Shown here in pieces: positions 28,277 through 36,094 of a stretch of DNA of 64,000 nt. The notes under the pieces were generated by a model. The model was not told the DNA's origin and did not search any database. It saw only the letters and a list, made by a program, of their open reading frames with translations. Both the position numbers and the translations under genes were made by a program. Origin of the DNA: Alcanivorax borkumensis SK2 (GTDB taxonomy: Bacteria; Pseudomonadota; Gammaproteobacteria; Pseudomonadales; Alcanivoracaceae). The stretch spans positions 2,575,001 through 2,639,000 of the forward strand of contig NC_008260.1 in the NCBI RefSeq assembly GCF_000009365.1, written 5' to 3'. How positions within the stretch are numbered: the stretch's first letter is position 1; each line of letters begins with the position of its first letter.

Positions 28277-30484
28277 ATGGGACGCCTGTTAAAAATTTTG
28301 CTGATCACTTTGTTTGCCATCATTGTGCTATTAGCCATTGCCGTTTTTGTGATCACGCAGGTGATTGATCCCAACGAATTCAAGCCGGAAATCGAAAAAC
28401 AGGCGCAAGAGCAGGCCAACCTGACACTGGATATTCAGGGCGACCTGGCCTGGCAGTTCTGGCCATCGCTGGGTGTCAGCCTTGGGCGCACCGAAGCACG
28501 CATTGCCGATGACGAAGAGTTGTTCGCGGCCCTCGACGAAGCCAGCGTCAGCGTTGCCGTATTACCGCTGCTGTATGGCCAGGTGGAAATGGACGGCATC
28601 ACCCTTGCGGGTCTGGATGTGAACCTGGTGGACGGCCCGGACGGCGCTAACTGGGAACAGATCGGCCCGCAGACGCCGGCAGAAGACACCGCCACCGAAG
28701 AAGAGCCCGCAGCCGAAGAAGACAGCACCAGCCTGGACATTCCGCTGACCATTCCCAAAGTCGTCGTCAGCGACGGCAAGGTCCGCTATCGCAACACCGC
28801 CGACGGCACCGACATCATCGTCGAGCACTTTAACCTGAACGCCCAGGACGTGAACCTGGATGAGCCCTTCCCGCTGCAGATGTCCCTGCGCTATCAGGAC
28901 CAGAGCGACATGCGCGTGGACATGAATCTGGACACGGTACTGGCCGCCGATATCGACAATAACCATTTCGTCCTCAACCCGATGACCCTGGATGCCAATA
29001 TCGCCGGCGCCACCACCATGCCGGTGGATGTGCATCTGGAACAGAATCTGGACGTGAACCTGAACGAGGACACCGTCTCCATCAAGGACCTGCTACTGCA
29101 AGCCGCCGGCACCGAAACCAAAGGCAACGTGGACATCACTGCCCTCACCGGCGACATGCAGCTCAGCGGCAAGCTGGCCACCGCGCCTTTCGATGCCAAC
29201 AAAGTACTGGAAGCCATTGGCGAGGCCCCCATCGAAACCACCGACAGCCAAGCACTGAGCAACATTGCCCTAGAGGCCACCTTGGGCGGCGAGCCCGGCA
29301 GCGTCATGGCCAGCCCGCTCACCGTGACCCTGGATGACAGCACCCTCCGTGGGAGCGCTGGTCTAGCCAGCCTGGAAAGCGGAAAAATCGTCTTTGATCT
29401 GACGCTCGATAAAATCACTCTAGATGGCTACATGCCTCCCGCCAGCGGCGAAACTGAAACCGCGGCACCTGGCGGCGGCAAAACCGGCGGCACCAATAGC
29501 CTCAGCGACGCAGAATTGATCCCCGTGGACACGCTGCGCCCATTACGGGTAGACGGCAAACTGGCCATCGGCAGTCTCAACTATGACGGCATCAGCGCCA
29601 GCGATATGAAATTTGCGGTTACCGCCAACAACGGCGTCCTCAAATTGACCCAAGCCACCGGCAACACCCTGGGCGGCAGTTTCAGCGCCAACGGCACGCT
29701 AAATGTCGCCGGCAGCACCCCAAAAATTTCGGCCACTAACAAAATCAGCAGCGTACAAATTCAGCCCATCGCCCAGATGGCACTCGACGACGATCTCGCC
29801 AAGGGTATTTTTTCCATGTCCGGCAGCTACAGCGCTAATGGCAACAGTGAAAAAGCACTGATGAACTCCGCTAAAGGCAACATCGATCTAAGCCTGGCTG
29901 ACGCCACTGTGCGCGGCCTGAACCTGTACGACACCCTGGTAGGTGGCGTGAACGACATGTTGGGTCAATTTCAGGGATTAGCAGCCGCCCTAATTCCCAA
30001 CCAAGAATCGGGCAAGCTGCCTTCCCCTCTATCCGAAGACACCAAAATTCTTGACCTTAAAACCAAGGCTCGGCTGGACAAGAACGTAGCCTATCTCGAC
30101 AGTCTTAATGCCACCCTCAGCAAGGGTGAATTAAGCGGTAGCGGCTGGATGAACATACTCAACCAAGACTTCGACCTGAAAATTGGCATGCAGTCACCAG
30201 AGTTGGGCACATCCAAGTATTTGCAAGGCACCACCTGGCCACTACGTTGTGAAGGCAACCTAGGCGGCAGCCCGGCCAAATGGTGCGGCCCTGACAAGGA
30301 TGGCTTCAAGGACATTGGTAAACAGGTCGCCGCTAACGCCACCAAGGACAAGCTAAAAGACAAATTCGGCATTGAAGGTGAGGGTGACACCACCGAAGAA
30401 ATCCTCAAGGATGCCGCACAAAAGAAAGCCAAGGACGAAATCAACAAACAGCTACAGGACGGCCTAAAGAAACTGTTTAATTAA
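28277..30484 (+). CDS. asmA: AsmA family envelope protein
   Basis: This 735-residue inner-membrane-anchored periplasmic protein has one N-terminal helix (about 5-27) followed by the AsmA domain (IDPNEFKPEIEKQ, DIQGDLAWQFWPSLGVSLG) and a C-terminal AsmA-like region with an OM-biogenesis-type beta structure. AsmA-like proteins are bridge-like lipid carriers needed for outer-membrane homeostasis (family knowledge). An acidic, low-complexity insert (TATEEEPAAEEDSTS) sits near residue 140. Cysteines in WPLRCEGNLGGSPAKWCG may pair. The gene shows no sign of transfer. Confidence 0.9.
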   Translation: MGRLLKILLITLFAIIVLLAIAVFVITQVIDPNEFKPEIEKQAQEQANLTLDIQGDLAWQFWPSLGVSLGRTEARIADDEELFAALDEASVSVAVLPLLYGQVEMDGITLAGLDVNLVDGPDGANWEQIGPQTPAEDTATEEEPAAEEDSTSLDIPLTIPKVVVSDGKVRYRNTADGTDIIVEHFNLNAQDVNLDEPFPLQMSLRYQDQSDMRVDMNLDTVLAADIDNNHFVLNPMTLDANIAGATTMPVDVHLEQNLDVNLNEDTVSIKDLLLQAAGTETKGNVDITALTGDMQLSGKLATAPFDANKVLEAIGEAPIETTDSQALSNIALEATLGGEPGSVMASPLTVTLDDSTLRGSAGLASLESGKIVFDLTLDKITLDGYMPPASGETETAAPGGGKTGGTNSLSDAELIPVDTLRPLRVDGKLAIGSLNYDGISASDMKFAVTANNGVLKLTQATGNTLGGSFSANGTLNVAGSTPKISATNKISSVQIQPIAQMALDDDLAKGIFSMSGSYSANGNSEKALMNSAKGNIDLSLADATVRGLNLYDTLVGGVNDMLGQFQGLAAALIPNQESGKLPSPLSEDTKILDLKTKARLDKNVAYLDSLNATLSKGELSGSGWMNILNQDFDLKIGMQSPELGTSKYLQGTTWPLRCEGNLGGSPAKWCGPDKDGFKDIGKQVAANATKDKLKDKFGIEGEGDTTEEILKDAAQKKAKDEINKQLQDGLKKLFN

Positions 30485-30534
30485 AAACCGCGGTGTATTT
30501 CACACGCACGCGGCCGCTAAACCGAACCGCAATC

Positions 30535-30572
30535 GTAGGGCGAAAGCAAACCAACGTCAGCTTTCGCCCTAC
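30535..30572. repeat. 13-bp inverted repeat before mutY
   Basis: GTAGGGCGAAAGC and its exact complement are separated by 12 bases, 15 bases before the mutY start. It could be the asmA terminator (but no T tract follows), or a structure in the mutY leader affecting translation. Confidence 0.55.
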
Positions 30573-30586
30573 CCACCCGGAAGTCC

Positions 30587-31663
30587 ATGCCTAAATACTC
30601 ATTGAGTCCCGAGCATTTCAGCCAGGCGCTGCTCGACTGGTACGACCAGCATGGCCGCCAAGACCTTCCTTGGCAGCACCCTCGCACGCCTTATCAGGTG
30701 TGGATATCGGAAATCATGCTGCAACAAACCCAAGTGAACACGGTGATTCCCTACTTCCAGCGGTTCATGGAGCACTTTCCGGATGTCAAAACGCTGGCGC
30801 TGGCCAAACAGGATGAAGTCCTACACCTGTGGACCGGCCTCGGCTACTACGCCCGCGCCCGCAACCTCCACAAATGTGCGCAGCAATTACTGGAGAACTA
30901 CGCAGGTGATTTCCCCAACACCGTAGAAGAAGTGGCCACACTCCCCGGCATCGGCCCCTCCACGGCTGGGGCTATCCTTGCCCAGAGCCGCGGCATTCGC
31001 GCTCCCATCCTCGACGGCAACGTTAAACGGGTGCTGGCCCGACTGCATGCCGTACCTGGCTGGCCCGGCAAGAAACCTGTGGAAAGCCGGCTATGGGAGC
31101 TGGCCGAGCACTACACACCCGACCACCGACTGGCAGACTACACCCAGGCGATCATGGACCTGGGAGCGACCCTGTGTCGACGCAGCACCCCCGACTGCAC
31201 CGCCTGCCCAGTGAAAACCGGGTGCCAAGCCCATGCCAACGGCAACCCCCAGGACTACCCCGGCAAAAAGCCGAAAAAAACCCTGCCGGTGCGCACCACC
31301 GTCATGCTTATCTTGCGTGACAGGGAGGGTCAGGTCTGGCTGGAACAGCGCCCCCAGCAAGGCATCTGGGGCGGCCTGTGGTGCTTCCCGCAAACCTGTG
31401 CCATGGAACAGGTACACCATGCCCTTCAAACCCGCGCTTTTGATGCCCGTGGCGACACCCAACAGCTGCCCCCCTTTCGGCACACTTTCAGCCACTACCA
31501 CCTGGATATCGAGCCGCTGGAAGTGGCCGTGGACACAGCCGGCCCCTGTGACAATAATGGCCGCTGGGTAAACCCACAAAACCCCGGGAAATTGGGGCTG
31601 GCAGCCCCTGTGAAAAAGCTGCTAGCCAGCTTGTCCGCACCACGGCAAGCCCGCATGTTATAG
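30587..31663 (+). CDS. mutY: A/G-specific adenine glycosylase MutY
   Basis: MutY removes adenine mispaired with 8-oxoG. 358 residues. The helix-hairpin-helix is in [16 protein letters not shown], the catalytic Asp in [14 protein letters not shown], the Glu in [10 protein letters not shown], and a 4Fe-4S cluster in a C-x6-C-x2-C-x5-C pattern ([18 protein letters not shown]). A C-terminal NUDIX-like domain follows (about 235-350). yggX lies 45 bases downstream, the usual pair. Confidence 0.96.
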   Translation: MPKYSLSPEHFSQALLDWYDQHGRQDLPWQHPRTPYQVWISEIMLQQTQVNTVIPYFQRFMEHFPDVKTLALAKQDEVLHLWTGLGYYARARNLHKCAQQLLENYAGDFPNTVEEVATLPGIGPSTAGAILAQSRGIRAPILDGNVKRVLARLHAVPGWPGKKPVESRLWELAEHYTPDHRLADYTQAIMDLGATLCRRSTPDCTACPVKTGCQAHANGNPQDYPGKKPKKTLPVRTTVMLILRDREGQVWLEQRPQQGIWGGLWCFPQTCAMEQVHHALQTRAFDARGDTQQLPPFRHTFSHYHLDIEPLEVAVDTAGPCDNNGRWVNPQNPGKLGLAAPVKKLLASLSAPRQARML

Positions 31664-31708
31664 TCGCCCCAAACCTCCATTCAGACCAAGCATTCCCACG
31701 GAGACGTT

Positions 31709-31993
31709 ATGAGCCGCACGGTTTTCTGCCGCAAATACCAAAGCGACATGGAAGGTCTGCCCCGTCCACCCTTCCCAGGCCCCAAGGGGCAGGACATCTT
31801 CGACCATGTATCCCAGCAAGCCTGGAAGGAATGGCTTCACGAACAAACCATGCTCATCAACGAAAAACACCTGAACGTGATGGACCCGGAAGCCAAACGC
31901 TTCCTTGATGAGCAACGTGATCGTTTTCTGAACAATGAAAACTACGAAAAAGCAGAGGGATACGTTCCACCTGCTCACGATGCGAACAAATAA
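31709..31993 (+). CDS. yggX: Fe(2+)-trafficking/oxidative damage protection protein
   Basis: 94 residues, matching the family length. It has the conserved N-terminus [10 protein letters not shown] with Cys7, then [16 protein letters not shown], and ends EKAEGYVPP. It protects Fe-S clusters and DNA from iron-driven oxidation (genetic evidence in Salmonella, biochemical role still debated). GGAG sits 5 bases before the ATG. It follows mutY, an old conserved pair. Confidence 0.95.
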   Translation: MSRTVFCRKYQSDMEGLPRPPFPGPKGQDIFDHVSQQAWKEWLHEQTMLINEKHLNVMDPEAKRFLDEQRDRFLNNENYEKAEGYVPPAHDANK

Positions 31994-32046
31994 ACGCCCA
32001 TGGCTTGACGACTTCGATCCAAGCCGCTTTAATACGCGCCCTGATT

Positions 32047-32122
32047 GCCCGGATAGCTCAGTCGGTAGAGCAGAGGATTGAAAATCCTCGTGTCGGTGGT
32101 TCGATTCCGCCTCCGGGCACCA
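32047..32122 (+). tRNA. tRNA-Phe (anticodon GAA)
   Basis: The 76-base sequence folds as a complete cloverleaf: acceptor stem GCCCGGA/TCCGGGC, D-arm GCTC..GAGC, anticodon stem GAGGA/TCCTC with loop TTGAAAA (anticodon GAA), T-arm GGTGG/CCGCC with loop TTCGATT, and encoded CCA. Its 3' end is the apparent integration site of the following relic island. Confidence 0.98.
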
Positions 32123-32157
32123 AATTGCAGTCCTAGAGGTTCCTGCCTCGCCTTTAA

Positions 32158-32191
32158 AGCCTCTGATTGCACAACGATCAGGGGCTTTTTT
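32158..32191 (+). terminator. Terminator downstream of tRNA-Phe
   Basis: A 9-bp stem (gcctctgat with atcaggggc, one G-T pair) and a 9-base loop are followed by six T. It lies inside the proposed island, so the tRNA now uses an element-borne terminator. Confidence 0.75.
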
Positions 32192-32239
32192 GTGTCTAAT
32201 ACAATCCTAACGAGTCCATTGAAATACAAGAGTATTTTT

Positions 32240-32246
32240 GTGGGTA
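32240..32246 (+). promoter_or_regulatory. GTGGGTA, candidate P4-integrase arm site
   Basis: GTATTTTTGTGGGTACTCC precedes the integrase-like start. GTGGGTA elements are common next to P4-type integrase genes and act as arm-type binding sites. One copy remains. Confidence 0.4.
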
Positions 32247-32278
32247 CTCCACCCCTTCCCTCTTTGAGATACCCGCAA

Positions 32279-32317
32279 ATGAAGCTGCCGGACACAGCCA
32301 TCTGAAATGGCCGAACT
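32279..32317 (+). pseudogene. int: P4-type tyrosine integrase, first 13 codons
   Basis: The frame reads MKLPDTAI, stop, NGRT. P4-family integrases begin M-x-L-T-D-T-A-I-R-N-A-K/R, so eleven or so positions agree and codon 9 (TGA) is one C-to-T change from Arg CGA. The IS3-type end begins immediately after. The location about 155 bases past the tRNA 3' end and the outward direction are those of an island integrase. The fragment is short, but the coincidence of place, direction and sequence is strong. Confidence 0.65.
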
Positions 32318-32570
32318 GAATCACCACCATTCGCTAGACACTAGCCAGCCGCTCTTTGTACTACCCCGACTGCTGTAAATCTTTCGCTGTACCCTCACGC
32401 GTTTCAGGAACCGGAAAAAGCTCTCAGCGACGGCATGATCGTGGCTGCTCCCCGGCGCGAGAACAGATTCAGAACCACAGCCAGATACAGCCGACCTTCG
32501 TGGGTACGGATATAAGCGATGTCCGTCACCCAACCTGCACTTGGCGTATCTAGACTGAACTGCCGCTACA
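32317..32570 (-). mobile_element. IS3-family transposase remnant
   Basis: In one frame on the minus strand the DDE-domain segment AGWVTDIAYIRTHEGRLYL then AVVLNLFSRR is readable. After a deletion and frameshift comes DHAVAESFFRFLKRVRVQR and KIYSSR, the region around the catalytic Glu in IS3-family OrfB. The part between (second Asp) is lost. The right end is about 32317-32341 (TGAATCACCACCATTCGC...). Clearly inactive. Confidence 0.8.
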
Positions 32571-33294
32571 GGCGTGTCAGCGTCGCACTGTGCATTCCGC
32601 CTGCTTTGTATCACGGCTTTTAAGAGGTCAGGCGCTTCGCTAACGCGCTTGAGCGCCTCCTGAAGTCGCCCCCCTGCTCATCGACCTTCATTGTTCGCTG
32701 AAGCGTTCGGCATAGCACCATCGGGAAGGTGAGCTTCAGTTGATTGGAATCAAAATGAATCCATCCAAGCAAAATAAACAGGGGATGCGGCTTGGTACGT
32801 GAGTCTGGATGGCGGAATACGCGGCCTTCTTCTAGAAGTGGCCCAACGTCGAGGGCACGGTACCGTGCAGCAAGACCCCGTTCACAGGCAATCAATCGTG
32901 AGTTATTCGACGGAATGCCTGCTTCAAAGGGGGGGCTGCTGCGGCCCTCTTGCTATGACGCTTTTGGTATGGCCGCCCCAGAAAAAAGCCCTAACTGTCT
33001 TGAAGTGCCCTCTTCATGTCACTAAATGTCCTCGCCAGCATGGCTGCACAGCGACAGGCTAGATTTCATACAAATTTTTGGTTAGGGAGTCTTCCAGCAA
33101 CACCTGCCACCTGATTGTTCCAGAAGAATGGCTCGATAAAACTGGGCCGACTAATGATGCTAAAGAACAAATGTTGTTATGACACCTGAGCGTGCAAAAA
33201 CCTCTCGGTTGGGGTGTCAGGTTAAGGCCACGGAGACAATGGACGGAATGACTGTTCAATTGCCAGAATTTCAAATGTAAGTGCGGAGAGCGAC
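32571..33294. other. Unassigned DNA between IS remnant and P450
   Basis: No gene recognised. A 91-residue open frame on the minus strand (32620-32895) has no RBS and no family I know. The region may contain more insertion-sequence debris. The last 120 bases before the P450 hold a spaced inverted repeat (33180-33219) and GAGAG just before the ATG. Confidence 0.5.
33180..33219. promoter_or_regulatory. Spaced inverted repeat upstream of P450
   Basis: TGACACC (33180-33186) and GGTGTCA (33213-33219) form an exact 7-bp inverted repeat with a 26-base spacer, about 75 bases before the P450 start. It could be a regulator operator. Spacing is long for a simple dimer site, so this is tentative. Confidence 0.35.
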
Positions 33295-34707
33295 ATGTCA
33301 ACGAGTTCAAGTACAAGTAATGACATCCAGGCAAAAATAATTAACGCCACATCCAAAGTCGTGCCAATGCATCTACAGATCAAGGCACTAAAAAACTTGA
33401 TGAAGGTGAAGCGGAAGACCATTGGCACTTCCCGCCCTCAGGTGCACTTTGTTGAAACCGATTTGCCTGACGTCAATGATTTGGCGATAGAAGATATCGA
33501 TACGAGTAACCCTTTTTTATACCGACAAGGTAAGGCGAATGCGTACTTTAAGCGGTTGCGTGATGAAGCGCCGGTGCACTACCAGAAGAACAGTGCTTTC
33601 GGGCCGTTCTGGTCGGTAACACGCTACGAAGATATTGTCTTCGTGGACAAGAGCCATGATTTGTTTTCCGCCGAACCCCAAATTATCTTGGGTGATCCTC
33701 CGGAAGGCCTGTCGGTTGAAATGTTCATCGCTATGGATCCTCCCAAGCACGACGTACAGCGTCGGGCAGTCCAGGGTGTTGTTGCGCCCAAGAACCTGAA
33801 AGAAATGGAAGGACTGATCCGCAAGCGCACCGGGGACGTACTCGATAGCCTGCCGTTGGACACTCCGTTCAACTGGGTGCCGGTGGTGTCGAAAGAGCTG
33901 ACCGGGCGCATGCTCGCCTCACTGTTAGATTTCCCGTATGACGAACGCGAAAAACTGGTTGGCTGGTCGGATCGATTGTCCGGCGCGTCCTCGGCAACCG
34001 GCGGCGAGTTTACGAATGAAGATGTGTTTTTTGATGATGCTGCAGATATGGCGTGGGCTTTCTCCAAGCTTTGGCGTGATAAAGAAGCCCGTCAAAAAGC
34101 AGGTGAAGAGCCGGGTTTCGATTTGATCAGCATGCTTCAGTCCAATGAAGACACAAAAGATCTGATCAATCGTCCTTTGGAATTCATTGGTAATCTCGCG
34201 TTGTTGATTGTTGGCGGTAATGACACCACGCGTAACTCAATGAGCGGGGGGGTGCTGGCTTTAAATCAGTTCCCAGAGCAATTCGAGAAGCTAAAGGCGA
34301 ACCCAAAGCTTATCCCCAATATGGTCTCTGAAATCATTCGCTGGCAAACGCCGCTTGCGTATATGCGCCGGGTTGCCAAGCAGGATGTGGAGCTGAACGG
34401 ACAGACCATCAAGAAGGGTGATCGCGTGCTGATGTGGTATGCGTCGGGCAACCAGGATGAGAGAAAATTTGAGAATCCTGAGCAATTCATCATCGACCGC
34501 AAAGATACGCGTAACCATGTGTCGTTTGGTTATGGGGTTCACCGTTGTATGGGCAACCGCCTTGCCGAACTGCAGCTGCGTATTCTGTGGGAAGAGCTTC
34601 TCCCTCGCTTTGAAAACATCGAAGTGATCGGTGAGCCGGAGCGCGTGCAATCGAACTTTGTGCGGGGCTATTCCAAGATGATGGTTAAGTTGACGGCTAA
34701 AAAATAA
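33295..34707 (+). CDS. CYP153-family cytochrome P450 alkane hydroxylase
   Basis: A 470-residue soluble class I P450; CYP153 enzymes hydroxylate the terminal carbon of medium-chain alkanes using ferredoxin and ferredoxin reductase. Key features: I-helix oxygen-binding GGNDTTRNS, ExxR in SEIIRWQTPLAYMRR, and heme loop HVSFGYGVHRCMGNRLAEL with the Cys ligand. FIAMDPPKHDVQRR is characteristic. No ferredoxin, reductase or regulator gene is adjacent, so it must use partners encoded elsewhere. Lower G+C and different codon use from its neighbours, plus its place in a tRNA island, suggest transfer. Family call is secure; subfamily (A13-like) is inferred. Confidence 0.92.
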   Translation: MSTSSSTSNDIQAKIINATSKVVPMHLQIKALKNLMKVKRKTIGTSRPQVHFVETDLPDVNDLAIEDIDTSNPFLYRQGKANAYFKRLRDEAPVHYQKNSAFGPFWSVTRYEDIVFVDKSHDLFSAEPQIILGDPPEGLSVEMFIAMDPPKHDVQRRAVQGVVAPKNLKEMEGLIRKRTGDVLDSLPLDTPFNWVPVVSKELTGRMLASLLDFPYDEREKLVGWSDRLSGASSATGGEFTNEDVFFDDAADMAWAFSKLWRDKEARQKAGEEPGFDLISMLQSNEDTKDLINRPLEFIGNLALLIVGGNDTTRNSMSGGVLALNQFPEQFEKLKANPKLIPNMVSEIIRWQTPLAYMRRVAKQDVELNGQTIKKGDRVLMWYASGNQDERKFENPEQFIIDRKDTRNHVSFGYGVHRCMGNRLAELQLRILWEELLPRFENIEVIGEPERVQSNFVRGYSKMMVKLTAKK

Positions 34708-34855
34708 TGACTCGCCAGAACGGAAAGGTGGCCGAACAACAATCCGACAAAGCAATATTACTGTCGGTCTTGGGTCAAAGGCATACAGTGTTCGGTACGG
34801 AAGAATTCCGTTTATTCGTCGACAAGTTATTTCTATATATGAAAATTTAACCCCC

Positions 34856-34889
34856 CGTGTGGCTGGTTTAATTCCGCCGCGCACCAAAT
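34856..34889 (+). repeat. Degenerate copy of the tRNA-Phe 3' end (attR-like)
   Basis: The stretch CGTGTGGCTGGTTTAATTCC...GCGCACCAAAT aligns with 32089-32125 of tRNA-Phe plus three flanking bases: by eye, 28 of 37 positions match with one 3-base gap, including ATTCCGCC and GCACCAAAT. It lies just before a strong terminator that probably once served the tRNA. It marks the far end of the island. Confidence 0.7.
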
Positions 34890-34890
34890 A

Positions 34891-34922
34891 AAAGGCCCCG
34901 CTCACAAGAGCGGGGCCTTTTC
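34891..34922 (+). terminator. Strong terminator at the island's right edge
   Basis: A 12-bp stem (aaaggccccgct/agcggggcctttt) with a 6-base loop and trailing T. It terminates the P450 transcript and may be the original tRNA-Phe terminator displaced by the insertion. Confidence 0.88.
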
Positions 34923-35011
34923 GTTTCGGGCGTCCCTACACAACACCCGCAACCTGCGCTACCGTGAAGCATAACTTCGCGGCCTGAGCGCCGCTCCAAC
35001 AAGGTTTCCCT

Positions 35012-35800
35012 GTGCGTTTTTTCCTCTTGGCCATTTTGCCTTTACTGCTGGTCGGCTGCGACCAGACTCCCACCGGTCGCGACCAACTGGCGCTAGTACC
35101 AGAGTCTATGATGGCGGACTTTGGTCGTCAGACTTTTGTGCAGATGCAGCAGCAGTTGCCGGTGGGTACCGGCGAAAGCGCCCGCCGAAAGGTGCAATGT
35201 GTGGCAGAGCACCTGATCAGCCGCATCCCCGCACGCTTTCCTGGTGCGACCATGCCGACCACCTGGGAGGTGGTGCTGTTCGCAGATTCCACACCTAATG
35301 CCTTTGCTCTACCCGGAGGCAAGATAGGCGTCAATGAAGGGCTGCTTAAGGTGGCACAAAGCGACGACCAGCTGGCCGCAGTGGTGGGCCATGAAATCGC
35401 CCATGTACTGGCCAAGCACGGCAACGAGCGGTTAACCCAGGAGTTGGGCATCAAAACAGTATTGTTCATCGTTGGGCTGTTCAGTGAAGGTGATGCAGAT
35501 ACCGAGAATATTCGGCAGGCCCTCGGCGTGGGAGCATATCTGGGGATTGCGCTACCGTTCAGCCGTAGCCATGAGCAGGAAGCGGACGCCATGGGCCTAG
35601 AGTTGATGGCCAGCGCGGGTTTTGATCCACTACAAAGCATTCAACTATGGCGCAATATGGCCGCCGCAGGCGGTGCCCAACCTATGGAGTTTCTCTCCAC
35701 CCACCCTAATCACGACAGCCGCATCAAGGCACTGGAGGAGCGGATGGGGAACACCCTGCCGCTGTATCATCAAGCGTCGCCGGTGAACTGCGAACGCTAA
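35012..35800 (+). CDS. M48 family metalloprotease lipoprotein (LoiP/YcaL-like)
   Basis: 262 residues from a GTG start. The signal ends LLLVGC with the lipidation Cys about residue 15. The zinc site HEIAHVLAKH (HExxH) and a downstream Glu in SRSHEQEADAMGLELMASAG complete the M48 signature. ALPGGKIGVNEGLL is also typical. Such lipoproteins act in outer-membrane protein quality control. Conserved end STHPNHDSRIKALEE is present. The gene lies just outside the island. Confidence 0.9.
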   Translation: MRFFLLAILPLLLVGCDQTPTGRDQLALVPESMMADFGRQTFVQMQQQLPVGTGESARRKVQCVAEHLISRIPARFPGATMPTTWEVVLFADSTPNAFALPGGKIGVNEGLLKVAQSDDQLAAVVGHEIAHVLAKHGNERLTQELGIKTVLFIVGLFSEGDADTENIRQALGVGAYLGIALPFSRSHEQEADAMGLELMASAGFDPLQSIQLWRNMAAAGGAQPMEFLSTHPNHDSRIKALEERMGNTLPLYHQASPVNCER

Positions 35801-36094
35801 TCGCATCACAGCCGGCGTTGCTGCGAACAACAACCATTAGCTAGCCACCACGACTTTCAGGGAGACCGCCTTAACCTCCGGCAGCCAATCATCGTCCTTC
35901 ATAGTCACAGGCCAAAACGGGAACATGGGCGGAGAACCTCAGACGTGAAGACCCCAGAGACGCTTCCGGGGCTTCCTTCCCTGTTATCCTGAAGGCAGAG
36001 GCCGGGCAACTCGACATCTCCACAGCCGCACTGAACACGCGAGCAACCGGCAAGTGTTCACTCGCTAGTAATTCATTCTCCCCCCGCGAATCCG

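Larger units (their letters stand above)
32126..34855. mobile_element. Decayed integrative island at tRNA-Phe carrying CYP153
   Basis: The segment between the tRNA-Phe 3' end and its degenerate copy at 34856-34889 holds the N-terminal codons of a P4-type integrase, an IS3-type remnant, unassigned DNA and a CYP153 gene. The layout (tRNA, attL, int start, cargo, attR) is classic for P4-integrase islands, now immobile because the integrase is reduced to 13 codons. Gene flanks on both sides (yggX; M48 protease) look chromosomal. Inference, but supported by three independent sequence marks. Confidence 0.7.

Noticed and set aside
32029..32301. A 90-codon minus-strand frame overlapping tRNA-Phe
   Set aside because: It covers the tRNA, its terminator and the integrase fossil; no coding signal of its own.
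32620..32895. A 91-codon minus-strand frame beside the IS3 remnant
   Set aside because: Possible transposase debris, but no recognisable motif, so not annotated as a gene.
34291..34905. A 204-codon minus-strand frame over the P450 3' half
   Set aside because: Antisense to a well-supported gene and without homology that I recognise.
35837..35923. A 29-codon minus-strand frame (MFPFWPVTMKDDDWLPEV...) between the M48 gene and hldE
   Set aside because: The composition looks protein-like and may be a gene tail, but it is preceded by a stop and has no RBS or family match. Not enough to call.
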